A stretch of DNA of 64,000 nucleotides, from the NCBI GenBank assembly GCA_937924525.1, contig CALDSU010000011.1:67001-131000 (forward strand), read 5' to 3'. The notes beneath the pieces were generated by a model. That model had not been told where the DNA came from and ran no database searches. It was given only the letters and a program-made list of their open reading frames with translations. The DNA comes from an uncultured Bryobacteraceae bacterium (lineage in GTDB: Bacteria > Acidobacteriota > Terriglobia > Bryobacterales > Bryobacteraceae). This document shows positions 9,131 to 17,009 of this stretch, piece after piece. Each line of letters starts with the position of its first letter. Within the stretch, counting starts at the first letter, position 1. Made by a program: the position numbers and the translations under genes.

Positions 9131-10300
9131 ATGTCAGTAGCAGAACGAATCCTCTCGATTAGCGTCTCGTCGACCATGAAGGTGGCGGCCGATGCGGAAC
9201 GGCTTCGGTCGCAAGGGGTGGACGTGGTTGACTTCGGGGCGGGCGAGCCGGACTTTCCCACCCCGGAGAACATCAAGCAGGCCGCCATCCGCGCCTTGGA
9301 CCAGAACTTCACCAAATACACCGCGGCAGGTGGAACCATGGAGCTGAAACAGGCTATCTGCCAGCGGCACCGGGAAGACTTTGGCACTGCCTACGAACCG
9401 TCCGAGTGCATTGTGTCGGTGGGCGGCAAGCACGTGATCTTCAATCTGACCCAGGCGGTGGTCAACCCCGGCGACGAGGTGATCATCCCGGTGCCGTACT
9501 GGGTGACATACAAGGACGTCGTCAACTACGCGGGCGGCAAATGCGTCTTCGTCGAGACGGACGAGGCGGCAGGCTTTCAGCTCAGCGCCGCGCTGATCGA
9601 AAAACACTTCACGCCCAAGACTAGGATGGTGATCATGAACTCGCCATCCAACCCGTCCGGCGCGGTCCTGGATCAGGCCGAGTTCATCAAACTGTTTGAA
9701 CTGTGCCATGCGCGGGGCGTGTATCTGCTGACCGATGAGTGCTACTGCCACTTCCTGTACGACAGCGCACCGTTTTCCATCGCGTCGCTGCCAGACGCCA
9801 AGAAGACGGTGCTGGTGGCCGGTTCGCTGTCGAAGACCTATGCCATGACCGGCTGGCGGATTGGCTTCGCGCTGGCGCCGCCGGCGCTGATCACCGCGAT
9901 GAACAAGCTGCAAAGCCACTCCACCTCGAACCCGACTTCCATCGCGCAGAAAGCGGCGGTGGAAGCCATGCTGGGCCCGCAGGACTCGGTGCGGGCGATG
10001 CTGGCCGAGTATCGGAAGCGGCGCGACTTCGTGGTGGCGCGGTTGCGGCAGATTCCAGGCGTCACCTGCGCGGAGCCGCGCGGGGCATTCTACGCGTATC
10101 CCAACATCGGGTGCGCGCTGGGCAGGAACGGCGTCCAGAACACGCTGCAATTCGCCGAGAAGGCGCTCAACGAGGCGCGTGTGGCGGTAGTCCCCGGCGA
10201 AGCGTTCGGCACGCACGCGCACGTGCGGATTTCCTACGCCACTTCGCTCAAGGAACTGGCACGCGGCCTGGATCGTTTGCACCAGTTGATCGCCGGGTAA
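9131..10300 (+). CDS. aspC: Aspartate aminotransferase-like class I/II aminotransferase
   Basis: A fold-type I PLP enzyme of 389 residues. Motifs: DFGAGEPDFPTPENIKQAA (substrate loop), NSPSNPSGAVLD, the PLP lysine in VAGSLSKTYAMTGWRIGFA, and the C-terminal substrate-carboxylate arginine in HVRISYATS. It matches the aspartate aminotransferase subgroup Ib common in bacteria, which interconverts aspartate and 2-oxoglutarate with oxaloacetate and glutamate. Substrate preference (for example prephenate or aromatic amino acids) cannot be excluded. It lies four bases before manA, so co-transcription is likely. Confidence 0.87.
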   Translation: MSVAERILSISVSSTMKVAADAERLRSQGVDVVDFGAGEPDFPTPENIKQAAIRALDQNFTKYTAAGGTMELKQAICQRHREDFGTAYEPSECIVSVGGKHVIFNLTQAVVNPGDEVIIPVPYWVTYKDVVNYAGGKCVFVETDEAAGFQLSAALIEKHFTPKTRMVIMNSPSNPSGAVLDQAEFIKLFELCHARGVYLLTDECYCHFLYDSAPFSIASLPDAKKTVLVAGSLSKTYAMTGWRIGFALAPPALITAMNKLQSHSTSNPTSIAQKAAVEAMLGPQDSVRAMLAEYRKRRDFVVARLRQIPGVTCAEPRGAFYAYPNIGCALGRNGVQNTLQFAEKALNEARVAVVPGEAFGTHAHVRISYATSLKELARGLDRLHQLIAG

Positions 10301-10304
10301 CGCC

Positions 10305-11111
10305 ATGGAGGTTTGCCGGCTGACGCCGTCGTTTCGCGAGAAGATCTGGGGGAGCCCGCGGCTGGAGCCCTGGTTCCCCAACGCGGATCGCAAGATCGGC
10401 GAGGTCTGGTTTGAGGCGGAACCGGCGTTGCCGATTCTCGTCAAGTTTCTCTACACGACGGAGAACCTGTCCGTGCAGGTGCATCCGGCAGGCCCGTGCG
10501 GCGTGGGCAAAACGGAGATGTGGCGCATCCTGCGCGCTGACCCCGAGGCGCGTTTGGCGTTGGGCCTGCGCGAGGCGGTGACCGCCGAGCGGTTCCGGGA
10601 AGCGGCCCGCTCGGGCGCGATTGAGGAACTGCTCAACTGGGTCCCCGCGGCGGCGGGCGAAACTTACTTTGTGCCGGCGGGAACCGTCCACGCCATCGGC
10701 GCAGGAATCGCGCTGTGCGAAATCCAGCAGAACTCCGATATCACCTATCGCGTGTACGATTATGGCCGCCCCCGAGAGTTGCACCTGGAAGAGGCTCTCC
10801 GCTGCGCCACGCTCGGCCCGCACACCGGCGGCGCCCTGCCTCGCCCGGCAGGGCCGGGCCGGGAAGTGCTCGCGTCTTGTGAATGGTTTGAGACGGAGCG
10901 ATGGCAGGCGGAGATGCCGGTTACGCTGCCGGCCTCGCGGAGGTTTCGGCTGGTGATCTTCCTCGAAGGGGAAGGACGCCTGGGAAACCATTCGTACCGG
11001 GCGGGCGAGGTGTTTCATCTGCCGGCCGGCGCCGAAACCATCACGCTGCTTCCGCAGCGGACCACGGAGTTGCTGGTGACGTTCGTGCCGGGGATGGATT
11101 CGGCGCCGTGA
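10305..11111 (+). CDS. manA: Mannose-6-phosphate isomerase, short type I form
   Basis: A cupin-type zinc isomerase interconverting fructose 6-phosphate and mannose 6-phosphate, feeding GDP-mannose and polysaccharide synthesis. Visible are WGSPRLEPWFPN, the zinc-ligand region VQVHPAGPCGVGKTEMW, and FVPAGTVHAIGAGIALCEIQ, followed by SDITYRVYDYGR. At 268 residues it is shorter than the Bacillus-type enzyme (about 315), mostly through a compact C-terminal cupin. It starts four bases after the aminotransferase stop. Confidence 0.87.
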   Translation: MEVCRLTPSFREKIWGSPRLEPWFPNADRKIGEVWFEAEPALPILVKFLYTTENLSVQVHPAGPCGVGKTEMWRILRADPEARLALGLREAVTAERFREAARSGAIEELLNWVPAAAGETYFVPAGTVHAIGAGIALCEIQQNSDITYRVYDYGRPRELHLEEALRCATLGPHTGGALPRPAGPGREVLASCEWFETERWQAEMPVTLPASRRFRLVIFLEGEGRLGNHSYRAGEVFHLPAGAETITLLPQRTTELLVTFVPGMDSAP

Positions 11112-11171
11112 GCGCCCCGCTCCATTCTGTTTCCTGCCGCGCCGTGGCACAATAGCGGTTCGCATCTCTTC

Positions 11172-11693
11172 ATGCAAGAACTCAAGACCCTTATCCGTGA
11201 GATTCCGGACTTCCCGAAGCCAGGAATCCTGTTCTACGACATCACCACTCTGCTGAAAGACCCGGCGGGCTTCCGCAGCGTGATTGACGCGCTCAGGGCG
11301 CGGTACGCGGGGACGGCCGCCGATCAGGTAGTCGGGATGGAGGCCCGCGGGTTTATCTTCGCGCCCGCGCTGGCGTACGCGCTGGGAGCCGGCTTCGTTC
11401 CCGTCCGGAAACCCGGGAAACTGCCAGGCGAGGTCATCCGCTATGCCTATGACACGGAATACTCGACGGACACGCTGGAAATGCACACCGGCGCCATCCA
11501 GCCGGGCGAGCGGGTGCTGATCGTGGACGACCTGCTGGCGACGGGCGGGACCGCGCTCGCCACGGCGAAACTGGTGGAGCAGGCCGGCGGCGTGGTGGCG
11601 GGACTCGCTTTTGTGGTGGAACTGACGTTTCTGCCTGGCCGCGAAAAGCTGCAGGGGTACGACGTCTTCGCGCTGCTCGCCTACGACCGATGA
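11172..11693 (+). CDS. apt: Adenine phosphoribosyltransferase
   Basis: Purine salvage: converts adenine plus PRPP to AMP. The 173-residue protein begins with [18 protein letters not shown], carries [14 protein letters not shown], the flexible loop [11 protein letters not shown] and the PRPP-binding [14 protein letters not shown]. It overlaps ispE by four bases (ATGA) and sits near prs, which makes the PRPP that Apt consumes, so the cluster is functionally coherent. Confidence 0.95.
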   Translation: MQELKTLIREIPDFPKPGILFYDITTLLKDPAGFRSVIDALRARYAGTAADQVVGMEARGFIFAPALAYALGAGFVPVRKPGKLPGEVIRYAYDTEYSTDTLEMHTGAIQPGERVLIVDDLLATGGTALATAKLVEQAGGVVAGLAFVVELTFLPGREKLQGYDVFALLAYDR

Positions 11694-12622
11694 ACCCGCG
11701 GCGCGTGCGGATCCGGGCGCTGGCCAAGCTGAATCTCGACCTGCGAGTGCTCTTCCGCCGCCCGGACGGCTACCACGAGATCCGGACGATCTTCCAGACC
11801 GTTTCGCTGGCCGACGTGCTGGAACTGGAACTTCATCCGGCGCGGCGCACGGCGGTGCGGGTTCGCGCCGACGTCGAGATCGCGGACAATCTGGCGGCAC
11901 GCGCCGCGGAGGCCTGTCTGGAAGCGATGAAGCTTCGCGCGCAAGTGGAGATCCGACTGCGCAAGCGGATTCCGATGGGAGCGGGGTTAGGCGGCGGGTC
12001 GTCGGACGCGGCGGCCGTCCTGCTGGCGCTGCCGGCTTTCGCGCACCAGCCCTTGCCGCTGGAGGCGCGTTTGGCGATCGCGCGCGAGCTGGGCAGCGAT
12101 GTGCCGTTTTTCCTTCAGGGTGGCATGGCGGCCGCCGTCGGACGGGGGACCGAGTTGTATCCGCTGCCGGATCGCCCGCTTCCCGCCGCAGTCCTGGTCA
12201 CGCCGGGGGTGCACGTGGCGACTCCCGCGGCCTACCGGGCGCTCCGGCGTCCCCCGTATGACGAATTGACAACAAACGGGCCGCAAAATACGATAGAAAG
12301 GTTCCAACAGCTCGCCTGGAGTTCGGGGATTCCCTTTGGCCAAAATGACTTTGAAGCACCAGTCTTCGCGCAGCATCCCGGGTTGCGCGTTTGGAAGCGC
12401 CGGCTGCGGAAGTCCGGCGCGATGCATGCCATGATGTCGGGGAGCGGGTCTGCGGTGTTTGGGTTGTACGCGTCGCGGGCGGCGGCGGAGGCGGCGGCCG
12501 ACTCGCTGGGCGCGCCGGCGCAGCCGGTGTCCTTGGTCTCCCGGAAACAGTATCAACGCCTGTGGCGCCGCTGGCTGGCGCACCTTCCTCTGGATCCCGA
12601 ATGGCCGCCCCAAAGCCGGTAA
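11690..12622 (+). CDS. ispE: 4-diphosphocytidyl-2-C-methyl-D-erythritol kinase
   Basis: Fourth step of the MEP isoprenoid pathway. A GHMP kinase of 310 residues: the N-terminal [20 protein letters not shown] carries the catalytic Lys and the substrate-binding Asp-Gly-Tyr-His, [20 protein letters not shown] is the ATP loop, and [15 protein letters not shown] is the third GHMP motif. Its ATG lies within the apt stop (ATGA), and prs follows five bases after its stop, a common arrangement in several phyla. Confidence 0.95.
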   Translation: MNPRRVRIRALAKLNLDLRVLFRRPDGYHEIRTIFQTVSLADVLELELHPARRTAVRVRADVEIADNLAARAAEACLEAMKLRAQVEIRLRKRIPMGAGLGGGSSDAAAVLLALPAFAHQPLPLEARLAIARELGSDVPFFLQGGMAAAVGRGTELYPLPDRPLPAAVLVTPGVHVATPAAYRALRRPPYDELTTNGPQNTIERFQQLAWSSGIPFGQNDFEAPVFAQHPGLRVWKRRLRKSGAMHAMMSGSGSAVFGLYASRAAAEAAADSLGAPAQPVSLVSRKQYQRLWRRWLAHLPLDPEWPPQSR

Positions 12623-12627
12623 CCGCC

Positions 12628-13572
12628 ATGAACCGCGGCAAACTGAAGATCTTTTCTGGAAACGCCAATCCCCACCTGACCGAGGAGATCTGCCGGGAAC
12701 TCGGCATGGAAGCCGGGCACGCTGCGGTCAAGCAGTTCTCGGACGGGGAGATCTATCTCCAGGTGCAGGAGAACGTGCGGGGCGCCGACGTCTTTGTGGT
12801 GCAGCCCACCTGCACGCCCGTGGACCGCAACCTGATGGAGCTGCTGCTGATGATGGACGCGCTGAAACGCGCGTCGGCGGAGCGGATCACCGCCGTGTTA
12901 CCCTATTATGGTTACGCCCGGCAGGACCGGAAGGACAAGCCGCGCGTTCCCATCTCCGCCAAGCTCGTGGCCAGCATGATCGAACTTGCGGGGGCGGATC
13001 GCGTGCTGGCGCTGGATCTGCACGCGGCCCAGATTCAGGGTTTCTTTGAAGTGCCGGTGGACAACCTGTTCGCGGCGCCGGTGATGATCGATTACTTCAA
13101 GCCGCGCCGGCCCGAGCATCTGACGGTGGTTTCGCCGGATGCGGGCGGCGTGGAACGGGCACGGGCGTTCGCCAAGCGGCTGCATGCGCCGCTGGCCATC
13201 ATCGACAAGCGGCGGGAGGAAGCGAACGTCGCCGAGGTGATGCACATTATTGGCCGGGTGAAGGATCGCAACTGCCTGATCGTGGACGATTTGATCGACA
13301 CGGCGGGAACGCTGGTCAAGGCGACGGACGCGCTGCTGGACAAGGGCGCGACGAGCGTGATGGCCTGCGCGACGCATGCGGTGCTTTCGGGTCCGGCGGT
13401 GGAGCGGATCGCGAAGTCGAGGTTGAAGGAAGTGGTGCTGTGCAATTCGATTCCGCTGTCGGAGGCGGCGCAGAAGTGCGCCAAGATCCGGCAGCTTTCC
13501 GTGGGTCCGCTGCTAGCTACGGCGATCCAGTCGATCCACGAGGAAACCTCGATCAGCATTCTGTTTCATTGA
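12628..13572 (+). CDS. prs: Ribose-phosphate pyrophosphokinase
   Basis: Makes PRPP from ribose 5-phosphate and ATP for purine, pyrimidine, His and Trp synthesis. The chosen ATG at 12628 gives 314 residues, the usual class I length. The frame stays open further upstream, but that part runs out of frame across the end of ispE and resembles nothing. Motifs: [78 protein letters not shown] and the PRPP loop [14 protein letters not shown]. It sits between ispE and the ribosomal protein block. Confidence 0.97.
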   Translation: MNRGKLKIFSGNANPHLTEEICRELGMEAGHAAVKQFSDGEIYLQVQENVRGADVFVVQPTCTPVDRNLMELLLMMDALKRASAERITAVLPYYGYARQDRKDKPRVPISAKLVASMIELAGADRVLALDLHAAQIQGFFEVPVDNLFAAPVMIDYFKPRRPEHLTVVSPDAGGVERARAFAKRLHAPLAIIDKRREEANVAEVMHIIGRVKDRNCLIVDDLIDTAGTLVKATDALLDKGATSVMACATHAVLSGPAVERIAKSRLKEVVLCNSIPLSEAAQKCAKIRQLSVGPLLATAIQSIHEETSISILFH

Positions 13573-13574
13573 CT

Positions 13575-13596
13575 GGCGGCAGGCGCCCTGGCCGCC
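13575..13596 (+). terminator. Hairpin directly after prs
   Basis: GGCGGC (13575-13580) and GCCGCC (13591-13596) form a 6-bp stem three bases after the prs stop. No T tract follows, so termination would be partial at best. Confidence 0.3.
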
Positions 13597-13636
13597 GGCG
13601 ACGGCGGCAGGGGCAGGACATCAATACTCAGCCCCG

Positions 13637-13669
13637 CGGGCAACCCACGGTGACACGAAAGGGTGCCCG
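13637..13669 (+). promoter_or_regulatory. Leader hairpin upstream of rplY
   Basis: In the 163-base gap between prs and rplY, CGGGC plus ACCC (13637-13646, one bulged A) can pair with GGGT plus GCCCG (13661-13669) around a 14-base loop. It could be a structured leader for autogenous control of L25 or part of an attenuator. Only the pairing is seen; the function is inferred. Confidence 0.3.
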
Positions 13670-13735
13670 GACTTGCCCTGCGGGTGATACGCGGCGTGGT
13701 TCCTCCGGGAGCGCGCCGCCTGAAGGAGAGATCCC

Positions 13736-14386
13736 TTGCGAAGCAAGATAACGGTGGCCGCGAGCGTGCGCGATTCTCGCGGCAAGAATGAGGCCCGGCG
13801 ACTCCGCCGGGCAAACCAGATTCCGGCGGTAGTCTACGGGGCTTACCGGGAAGCGGTGCCGGTCGCGGTCAGCCCGAAGGACATCCGAGCCATTCTCAAA
13901 AGCTCCTCCGGCCAAAACACGATCTTCGACGTGGCGATCAGCAATGGGGAGACCACGCCGGTCATGCTGGTCGACATGCAGCGCGACCCGATCAAGGGAA
14001 ACCTGCTGCACGTGGATCTGAAGCGAATCGATTTGACCAAGCGCATCCGGGTGCCGATTCCGGTGACCTTCCACGGCGACCCGCGGGGAGTCAAGACGCA
14101 AGGCGGGCTGTTCGAAGTGGTCGAGCGGCAGGTGGAGATTGAGTGCCTGCCGGACGACATTCCCGAAAAGTTCGATATCGACGTCACGCCGTTGCTGATC
14201 GGGCAGGCAGTGCGCGCGTCGGACCTGCCGCTGACGGGCTCGATGAAACTTCTGAGTCCGCCCGACGTGGTGATGTTCCACGTGGTGGCGCAGCGGGGCG
14301 CGCAGGCCACGGGCGGAGCGGAAGCGGAGACCGCCGAGCCCGAGGTGATCAAGAAGGGCAAGAAGGAAGAAGGCGAGAAGAAGTAA
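13736..14386 (+). CDS. rplY: 50S ribosomal protein L25 (general stress protein CTC form)
   Basis: Binds 5S rRNA in the large subunit. The long CTC/TL5 form of 216 residues: an N-terminal L25 domain (about 1-95, including GKNEARRLRRANQIPAVVYG) and a C-terminal TL5 beta domain (FEVVERQVEIECLPDDIPEK, ... IDVTPLLIGQAVRASDL), ending in a Lys/Glu-rich tail. The start is TTG at 13736, supported by GGAGAG about five bases upstream. It precedes pth, a very common pairing. Confidence 0.95.
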   Translation: MRSKITVAASVRDSRGKNEARRLRRANQIPAVVYGAYREAVPVAVSPKDIRAILKSSSGQNTIFDVAISNGETTPVMLVDMQRDPIKGNLLHVDLKRIDLTKRIRVPIPVTFHGDPRGVKTQGGLFEVVERQVEIECLPDDIPEKFDIDVTPLLIGQAVRASDLPLTGSMKLLSPPDVVMFHVVAQRGAQATGGAEAETAEPEVIKKGKKEEGEKK

Positions 14387-14401
14387 AGCCGCGGCGCGGG
14401 T

Positions 14402-14989
14402 ATGCATCTGGTGGTCGGTCTCGGCAATCCCGGCGAGGAGTACGCGCGCACGCCGCACAACGCGGGCTTCCTGGTGGTGGACCTGCTCGCCGAGCGGCAT
14501 GGCATTCGCGTCACACGGCCGGACAGCAAGGCGCTGGCCGGGGTGGGAGAGGTCAACCGCCGCCCGGTGATCCTGGCCAAGCCGCAGACGTATATGAATC
14601 TCAGCGGCGCGGCCGTGGCGGCGCTGGTCGCCAAACACGGCATCGACCTGGCGGGGTTGATTGTCATCTGGGATGAACTAAACCTGCCTTGGGGGCAGGT
14701 TCGGATTTTGCCGAAGGGCTCGGCCGGGGGGCACCACGGAGCGGAGTCGGTGATCCGGCACTTGGGCACCGAGGAGTTCACTCGGGTGCGCATTGGGATT
14801 CATCCCGGCCACCCGGTAAACAATGGAGCGGACTACGTGCTGACGCCAGTGCGCAAGGCGCTCCAGGCGGAGTGGGACGAAGCGGTTCGCCGCGCGGCGG
14901 ACGCCGTGGAGTCCATGATTACCGAGGGCGTCGAAAAGGCCATGACGACATTCAATCGTCGCGCCCCCGGAAAAACCGAGGAAGCATGA
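14402..14989 (+). CDS. pth: Peptidyl-tRNA hydrolase
   Basis: Releases tRNA from prematurely dissociated peptidyl-tRNA. The 195-residue protein contains [20 protein letters not shown] with the catalytic His, [10 protein letters not shown] with the substrate Asn, and the catalytic Asp in [14 protein letters not shown]. The usual GGHNG segment reads GGHHG here, so the Asn that commonly contacts the peptide is His; whether this changes activity is unknown. Its stop overlaps the rpsF start by four bases (ATGA), giving translational coupling to the ribosomal proteins. Confidence 0.94.
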   Translation: MHLVVGLGNPGEEYARTPHNAGFLVVDLLAERHGIRVTRPDSKALAGVGEVNRRPVILAKPQTYMNLSGAAVAALVAKHGIDLAGLIVIWDELNLPWGQVRILPKGSAGGHHGAESVIRHLGTEEFTRVRIGIHPGHPVNNGADYVLTPVRKALQAEWDEAVRRAADAVESMITEGVEKAMTTFNRRAPGKTEEA

Positions 14990-15417
14990 GGATTTACGAG
15001 GAACTGTTTATCATTCAGCCGGAAGCTCAGGAAGAGGAAGTCGATCAGATTGTCGAGCAGTTGACCGGCTCCATCAGCCAGGGGGGCGGTCAGGTGGACA
15101 AGGTGGAAAAGTGGGGCAAGCGGCGCCTCGCCTACCGGGTGGACAAGCACCGGGAAGGCTTTTACGTGTTGATGCAGTTTACGGCGCCGGCCACGGCGGT
15201 CAAGGAACTGGAGCGCCGTTTGCGGGTGACCGACGCGGTGATCAAGTATTTGACCGTCCGGATCGACGAGAACTTGAAGCGGATCGAAAAACGGAGGAAG
15301 CAGCGCGAGAAGCGCGCGGCCCGGCGGCCGCAACCGGTGGCGCCGGCCATGCCGGCCGCACCCGCTCCCGGACCGGCGCCCGCCATGCCTGGCGCGCCCG
15401 AGGAGAAGGAGGCCTAG
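14986..15417 (+). CDS. rpsF: 30S ribosomal protein S6
   Basis: Binds 16S rRNA with S18. From the ATG at 14986 it is 143 residues. [20 protein letters not shown] opens the ferredoxin-like S6 fold, with [20 protein letters not shown] and [15 protein letters not shown] following. The last 40 residues are a low-complexity Arg then Pro/Ala-rich extension beyond the usual length of about 100. The frame stays open upstream but there it runs across pth in another frame and is not coding. rpsR follows 46 bases later. Confidence 0.95.
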   Translation: MRIYEELFIIQPEAQEEEVDQIVEQLTGSISQGGGQVDKVEKWGKRRLAYRVDKHREGFYVLMQFTAPATAVKELERRLRVTDAVIKYLTVRIDENLKRIEKRRKQREKRAARRPQPVAPAMPAAPAPGPAPAMPGAPEEKEA

Positions 15418-15463
15418 CCGCGAGTCGCGCTCCCGCAAGGAAGCCACTCTTTAGGAGAATCCC

Positions 15464-15763
15464 ATGGCAGAAAACAAAGGCAAACCGGTAGCCGCTTCCC
15501 AGCGCCCGACGGGCGGCGACAAAGCGGTGGTGACCCAGAAGAAGCAGTACTTCCGCCGGAAGAAGGTGTGCCGCTTCTGCGTCGAAAAGATCGACGACAT
15601 CAACTACAAGGATGTCAAGCTCCTGAATGCGTTCATCGCCGAGCGCGGCCGGATTGTGCCGCGGCGTATCTCAGGAGTCTGCGCGCCCCACCAGCGGCGT
15701 CTCAACGACGCCATCAAGAAGGCCCGCAATATCGCGCTGCTGCCGTTCGCAGCTTCGCTGTAA
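15464..15763 (+). CDS. rpsR: 30S ribosomal protein S18
   Basis: The partner of S6 on 16S rRNA, 99 residues with a 20-residue N-terminal extension of low complexity. The core [22 protein letters not shown] ... [20 protein letters not shown] is diagnostic. Cysteines in CRFC and GVC could form part of a zinc site (C+ type S18). An AGGAG motif precedes the ATG. It is the middle gene of rpsF-rpsR-rplI, without the ssb gene found in this cluster in many other bacteria. Confidence 0.96.
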   Translation: MAENKGKPVAASQRPTGGDKAVVTQKKQYFRRKKVCRFCVEKIDDINYKDVKLLNAFIAERGRIVPRRISGVCAPHQRRLNDAIKKARNIALLPFAASL

Positions 15764-15779
15764 AGTCAGGAGGCGCCAT

Positions 15780-16226
15780 ATGGAAGTGATACTGAGAGAA
15801 GACGTTGAGAAACTCGGGACGCGCGGCCAGGTCGTGAAGGTGGCCCCTGGGTTCGCCCGGAATTTTCTGATTCCCAAACGGTTGGCGGTGCCCGCGACGG
15901 AGGCCAACAAGAAGATCATCGAGCAGGAACGGCAGGCGTACCTGCGCAAGGAAGCCAAACTGGAGACGGAGGCGGCGGACCTGGCGAAACTGCTTTCGGG
16001 AGTGGCCGTGACTATCGCCCAGAAGGCGGGTGAGAACGATCAGCTGTTTGGTTCTGTGACGGCAAAGGACGTCGCCGACGCCCTGGAGAAGCTGAATTTT
16101 AATATCGACCGGCGGAAGATCGAGCTGGAGCACCCGATTAAGCAGCTGGGCGAGCACGAGGTCACGGTGCGGCTGCACCGGTCGGTTCAAGCCGCCATCA
16201 AAGTGCAGGTGGTGAAAGAAGAGTAG
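15780..16226 (+). CDS. rplI: 50S ribosomal protein L9
   Basis: A 148-residue protein starting at ATG 15780 with a strong AGGAGG sequence seven bases upstream. The N-terminal domain (MEVILREDVEKLGTRGQVV, APGFARNFLIPKRLAVPAT), the long connecting helix rich in Lys/Glu/Ala, and the C-terminal domain (ENDQLFGSVTAKDVADAL) are all present. It is the last gene of the operon and is followed by a strong terminator hairpin. Confidence 0.96.
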   Translation: MEVILREDVEKLGTRGQVVKVAPGFARNFLIPKRLAVPATEANKKIIEQERQAYLRKEAKLETEAADLAKLLSGVAVTIAQKAGENDQLFGSVTAKDVADALEKLNFNIDRRKIELEHPIKQLGEHEVTVRLHRSVQAAIKVQVVKEE

Positions 16227-16249
16227 CGGAGGCTCGAAGGCTGAACGCA

Positions 16250-16281
16250 GAACGGGGTCCGGCTCGCGCCGGACCCCGTTC
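16250..16281 (+). terminator. Rho-independent-type terminator after rplI
   Basis: A 14-bp perfect stem: 16250-16263 (GAACGGGGTCCGGC) pairs with 16268-16281 around the tetraloop TCGC, followed by GCTGTTTG. It lies 24 bases after the rplI stop and before the convergent pilin genes. The T tract is weak, but the stem is one of the strongest in the window. Confidence 0.75.
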
Positions 16282-16304
16282 GCTGTTTGAGACTGGTTTT
16301 CCGC

Positions 16305-16499
16305 TCAGGCCGTTGCGGCGGCGGTCATGATGGATTCAACGCGGTTGAAGATGGTGGAGATCTGCGAGGCGATGTTAGGCATCAACGCGCCGGCGGCGAC
16401 GGCGACAAAGCCGGCCATCAGCGCGTATTCAATCAGGTCCTGGCCCTTCTTGTCGCGCCAGATCTGCACACGGACCGCAAGTTTCAGCAGGCGATTCAT
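16305..16499 (-). CDS. Flp/Fap-type (Tad) pilin, copy 2
   Basis: A 64-residue type IVb prepilin. A short basic leader ends at G19, the mature chain begins QDLIEYALMAGFVAVAAGAL with Glu at +5, and a short hydrophilic tail follows; this is the TadV-processed Flp pattern. The start is taken as ATG at 16499 because it matches the neighbouring paralogue residue for residue; an upstream in-frame codon would add 12 residues unlike any leader. It differs from copy 1 at only six of 64 positions. Polymerised Flp forms adhesive fibres. No tad/cpa secretion genes adjoin it; a TadZ-like gene lies 24 kb away. Confidence 0.9.
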   Translation of the reverse strand: MNRLLKLAVRVQIWRDKKGQDLIEYALMAGFVAVAAGALMPNIASQISTIFNRVESIMTAAATA

Positions 16500-16601
16500 C
16501 CTGGTTTCTTTCCCTCCCGACTGGAATGAATGCAAGTTGGAAATTCATCCCGGGGGGACGCCCTGAGCGCCCCCCCGGAACCTGAACACCTCAGATGACG
16601 G

Positions 16602-16796
16602 CTACGCGGTGGCGGCCGCGGTCATGATCGATTCAACGCGGTTGAAGATGGTGGTGATCTGCGCCGCGATGTTGGGCATCAGCGCGCCCGCGGCGACGGC
16701 GACGAAGCCGGCCATCAGCGCGTATTCAATCAGGTCCTGGCCTTTCTTGTCCTTCCAGATCTGATAGCGAACTACGAGTTTCAGCAAACGAGTCAT
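16602..16796 (-). CDS. Flp/Fap-type (Tad) pilin, copy 1
   Basis: A tandem paralogue of the next gene: 64 residues, prepilin leader MTRLLKLVVRYQIWKDKKG, cleavage expected after G19, then QDLIEYALMAGFVAVAAGAL. It is the promoter-proximal copy, preceded by AAGGAGAT about 13 bases before the ATG and by an AT-rich upstream region holding a plausible promoter. The 102-base spacer between the copies contains a second Shine-Dalgarno sequence, so both can be made from one mRNA. Fibre formation needs Tad machinery encoded elsewhere. Confidence 0.9.
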   Translation of the reverse strand: MTRLLKLVVRYQIWKDKKGQDLIEYALMAGFVAVAAGALMPNIAAQITTIFNRVESIMTAAATA

Positions 16797-16849
16797 TGTT
16801 CCGTGTTATCTCCTTCTCCGATTCAATCGTCTTGCGACGTTGTTGACTA

Positions 16850-16858
16850 AACATATCA
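16850..16858 (-). promoter_or_regulatory. Possible extended -10 promoter of the pilin genes
   Basis: On the minus strand TGATATGTT (16858 down to 16850) matches an extended -10 element (TGnTATAAT-like). It lies 53 bases upstream of the first pilin ATG, in a stretch (about 16840-16960) clearly more AT-rich than its surroundings. The -35 position is poor (TTCCAA). Confidence 0.3.
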
Positions 16859-17009
16859 CGCAACCGAATTTACTTGGAATCAGCATTAACGCTTAGTCGA
16901 CAAAAAAGTACTTGAATCGAAGGTACTGAACATTCTCTTACGACTATTGCCGCCCGCCCGGCATCTGTCCGCGCCGGGGGGAGTCCTAAGAGTACCCCGG
17001 GGCAATCAC

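Noticed and set aside
12391-12627. N-terminal extension of the prs frame
   Set aside because: It runs out of frame through the end of ispE, is Gly/Ala/Val-rich without domain resemblance, and the ATG at 12628 gives the normal enzyme length.
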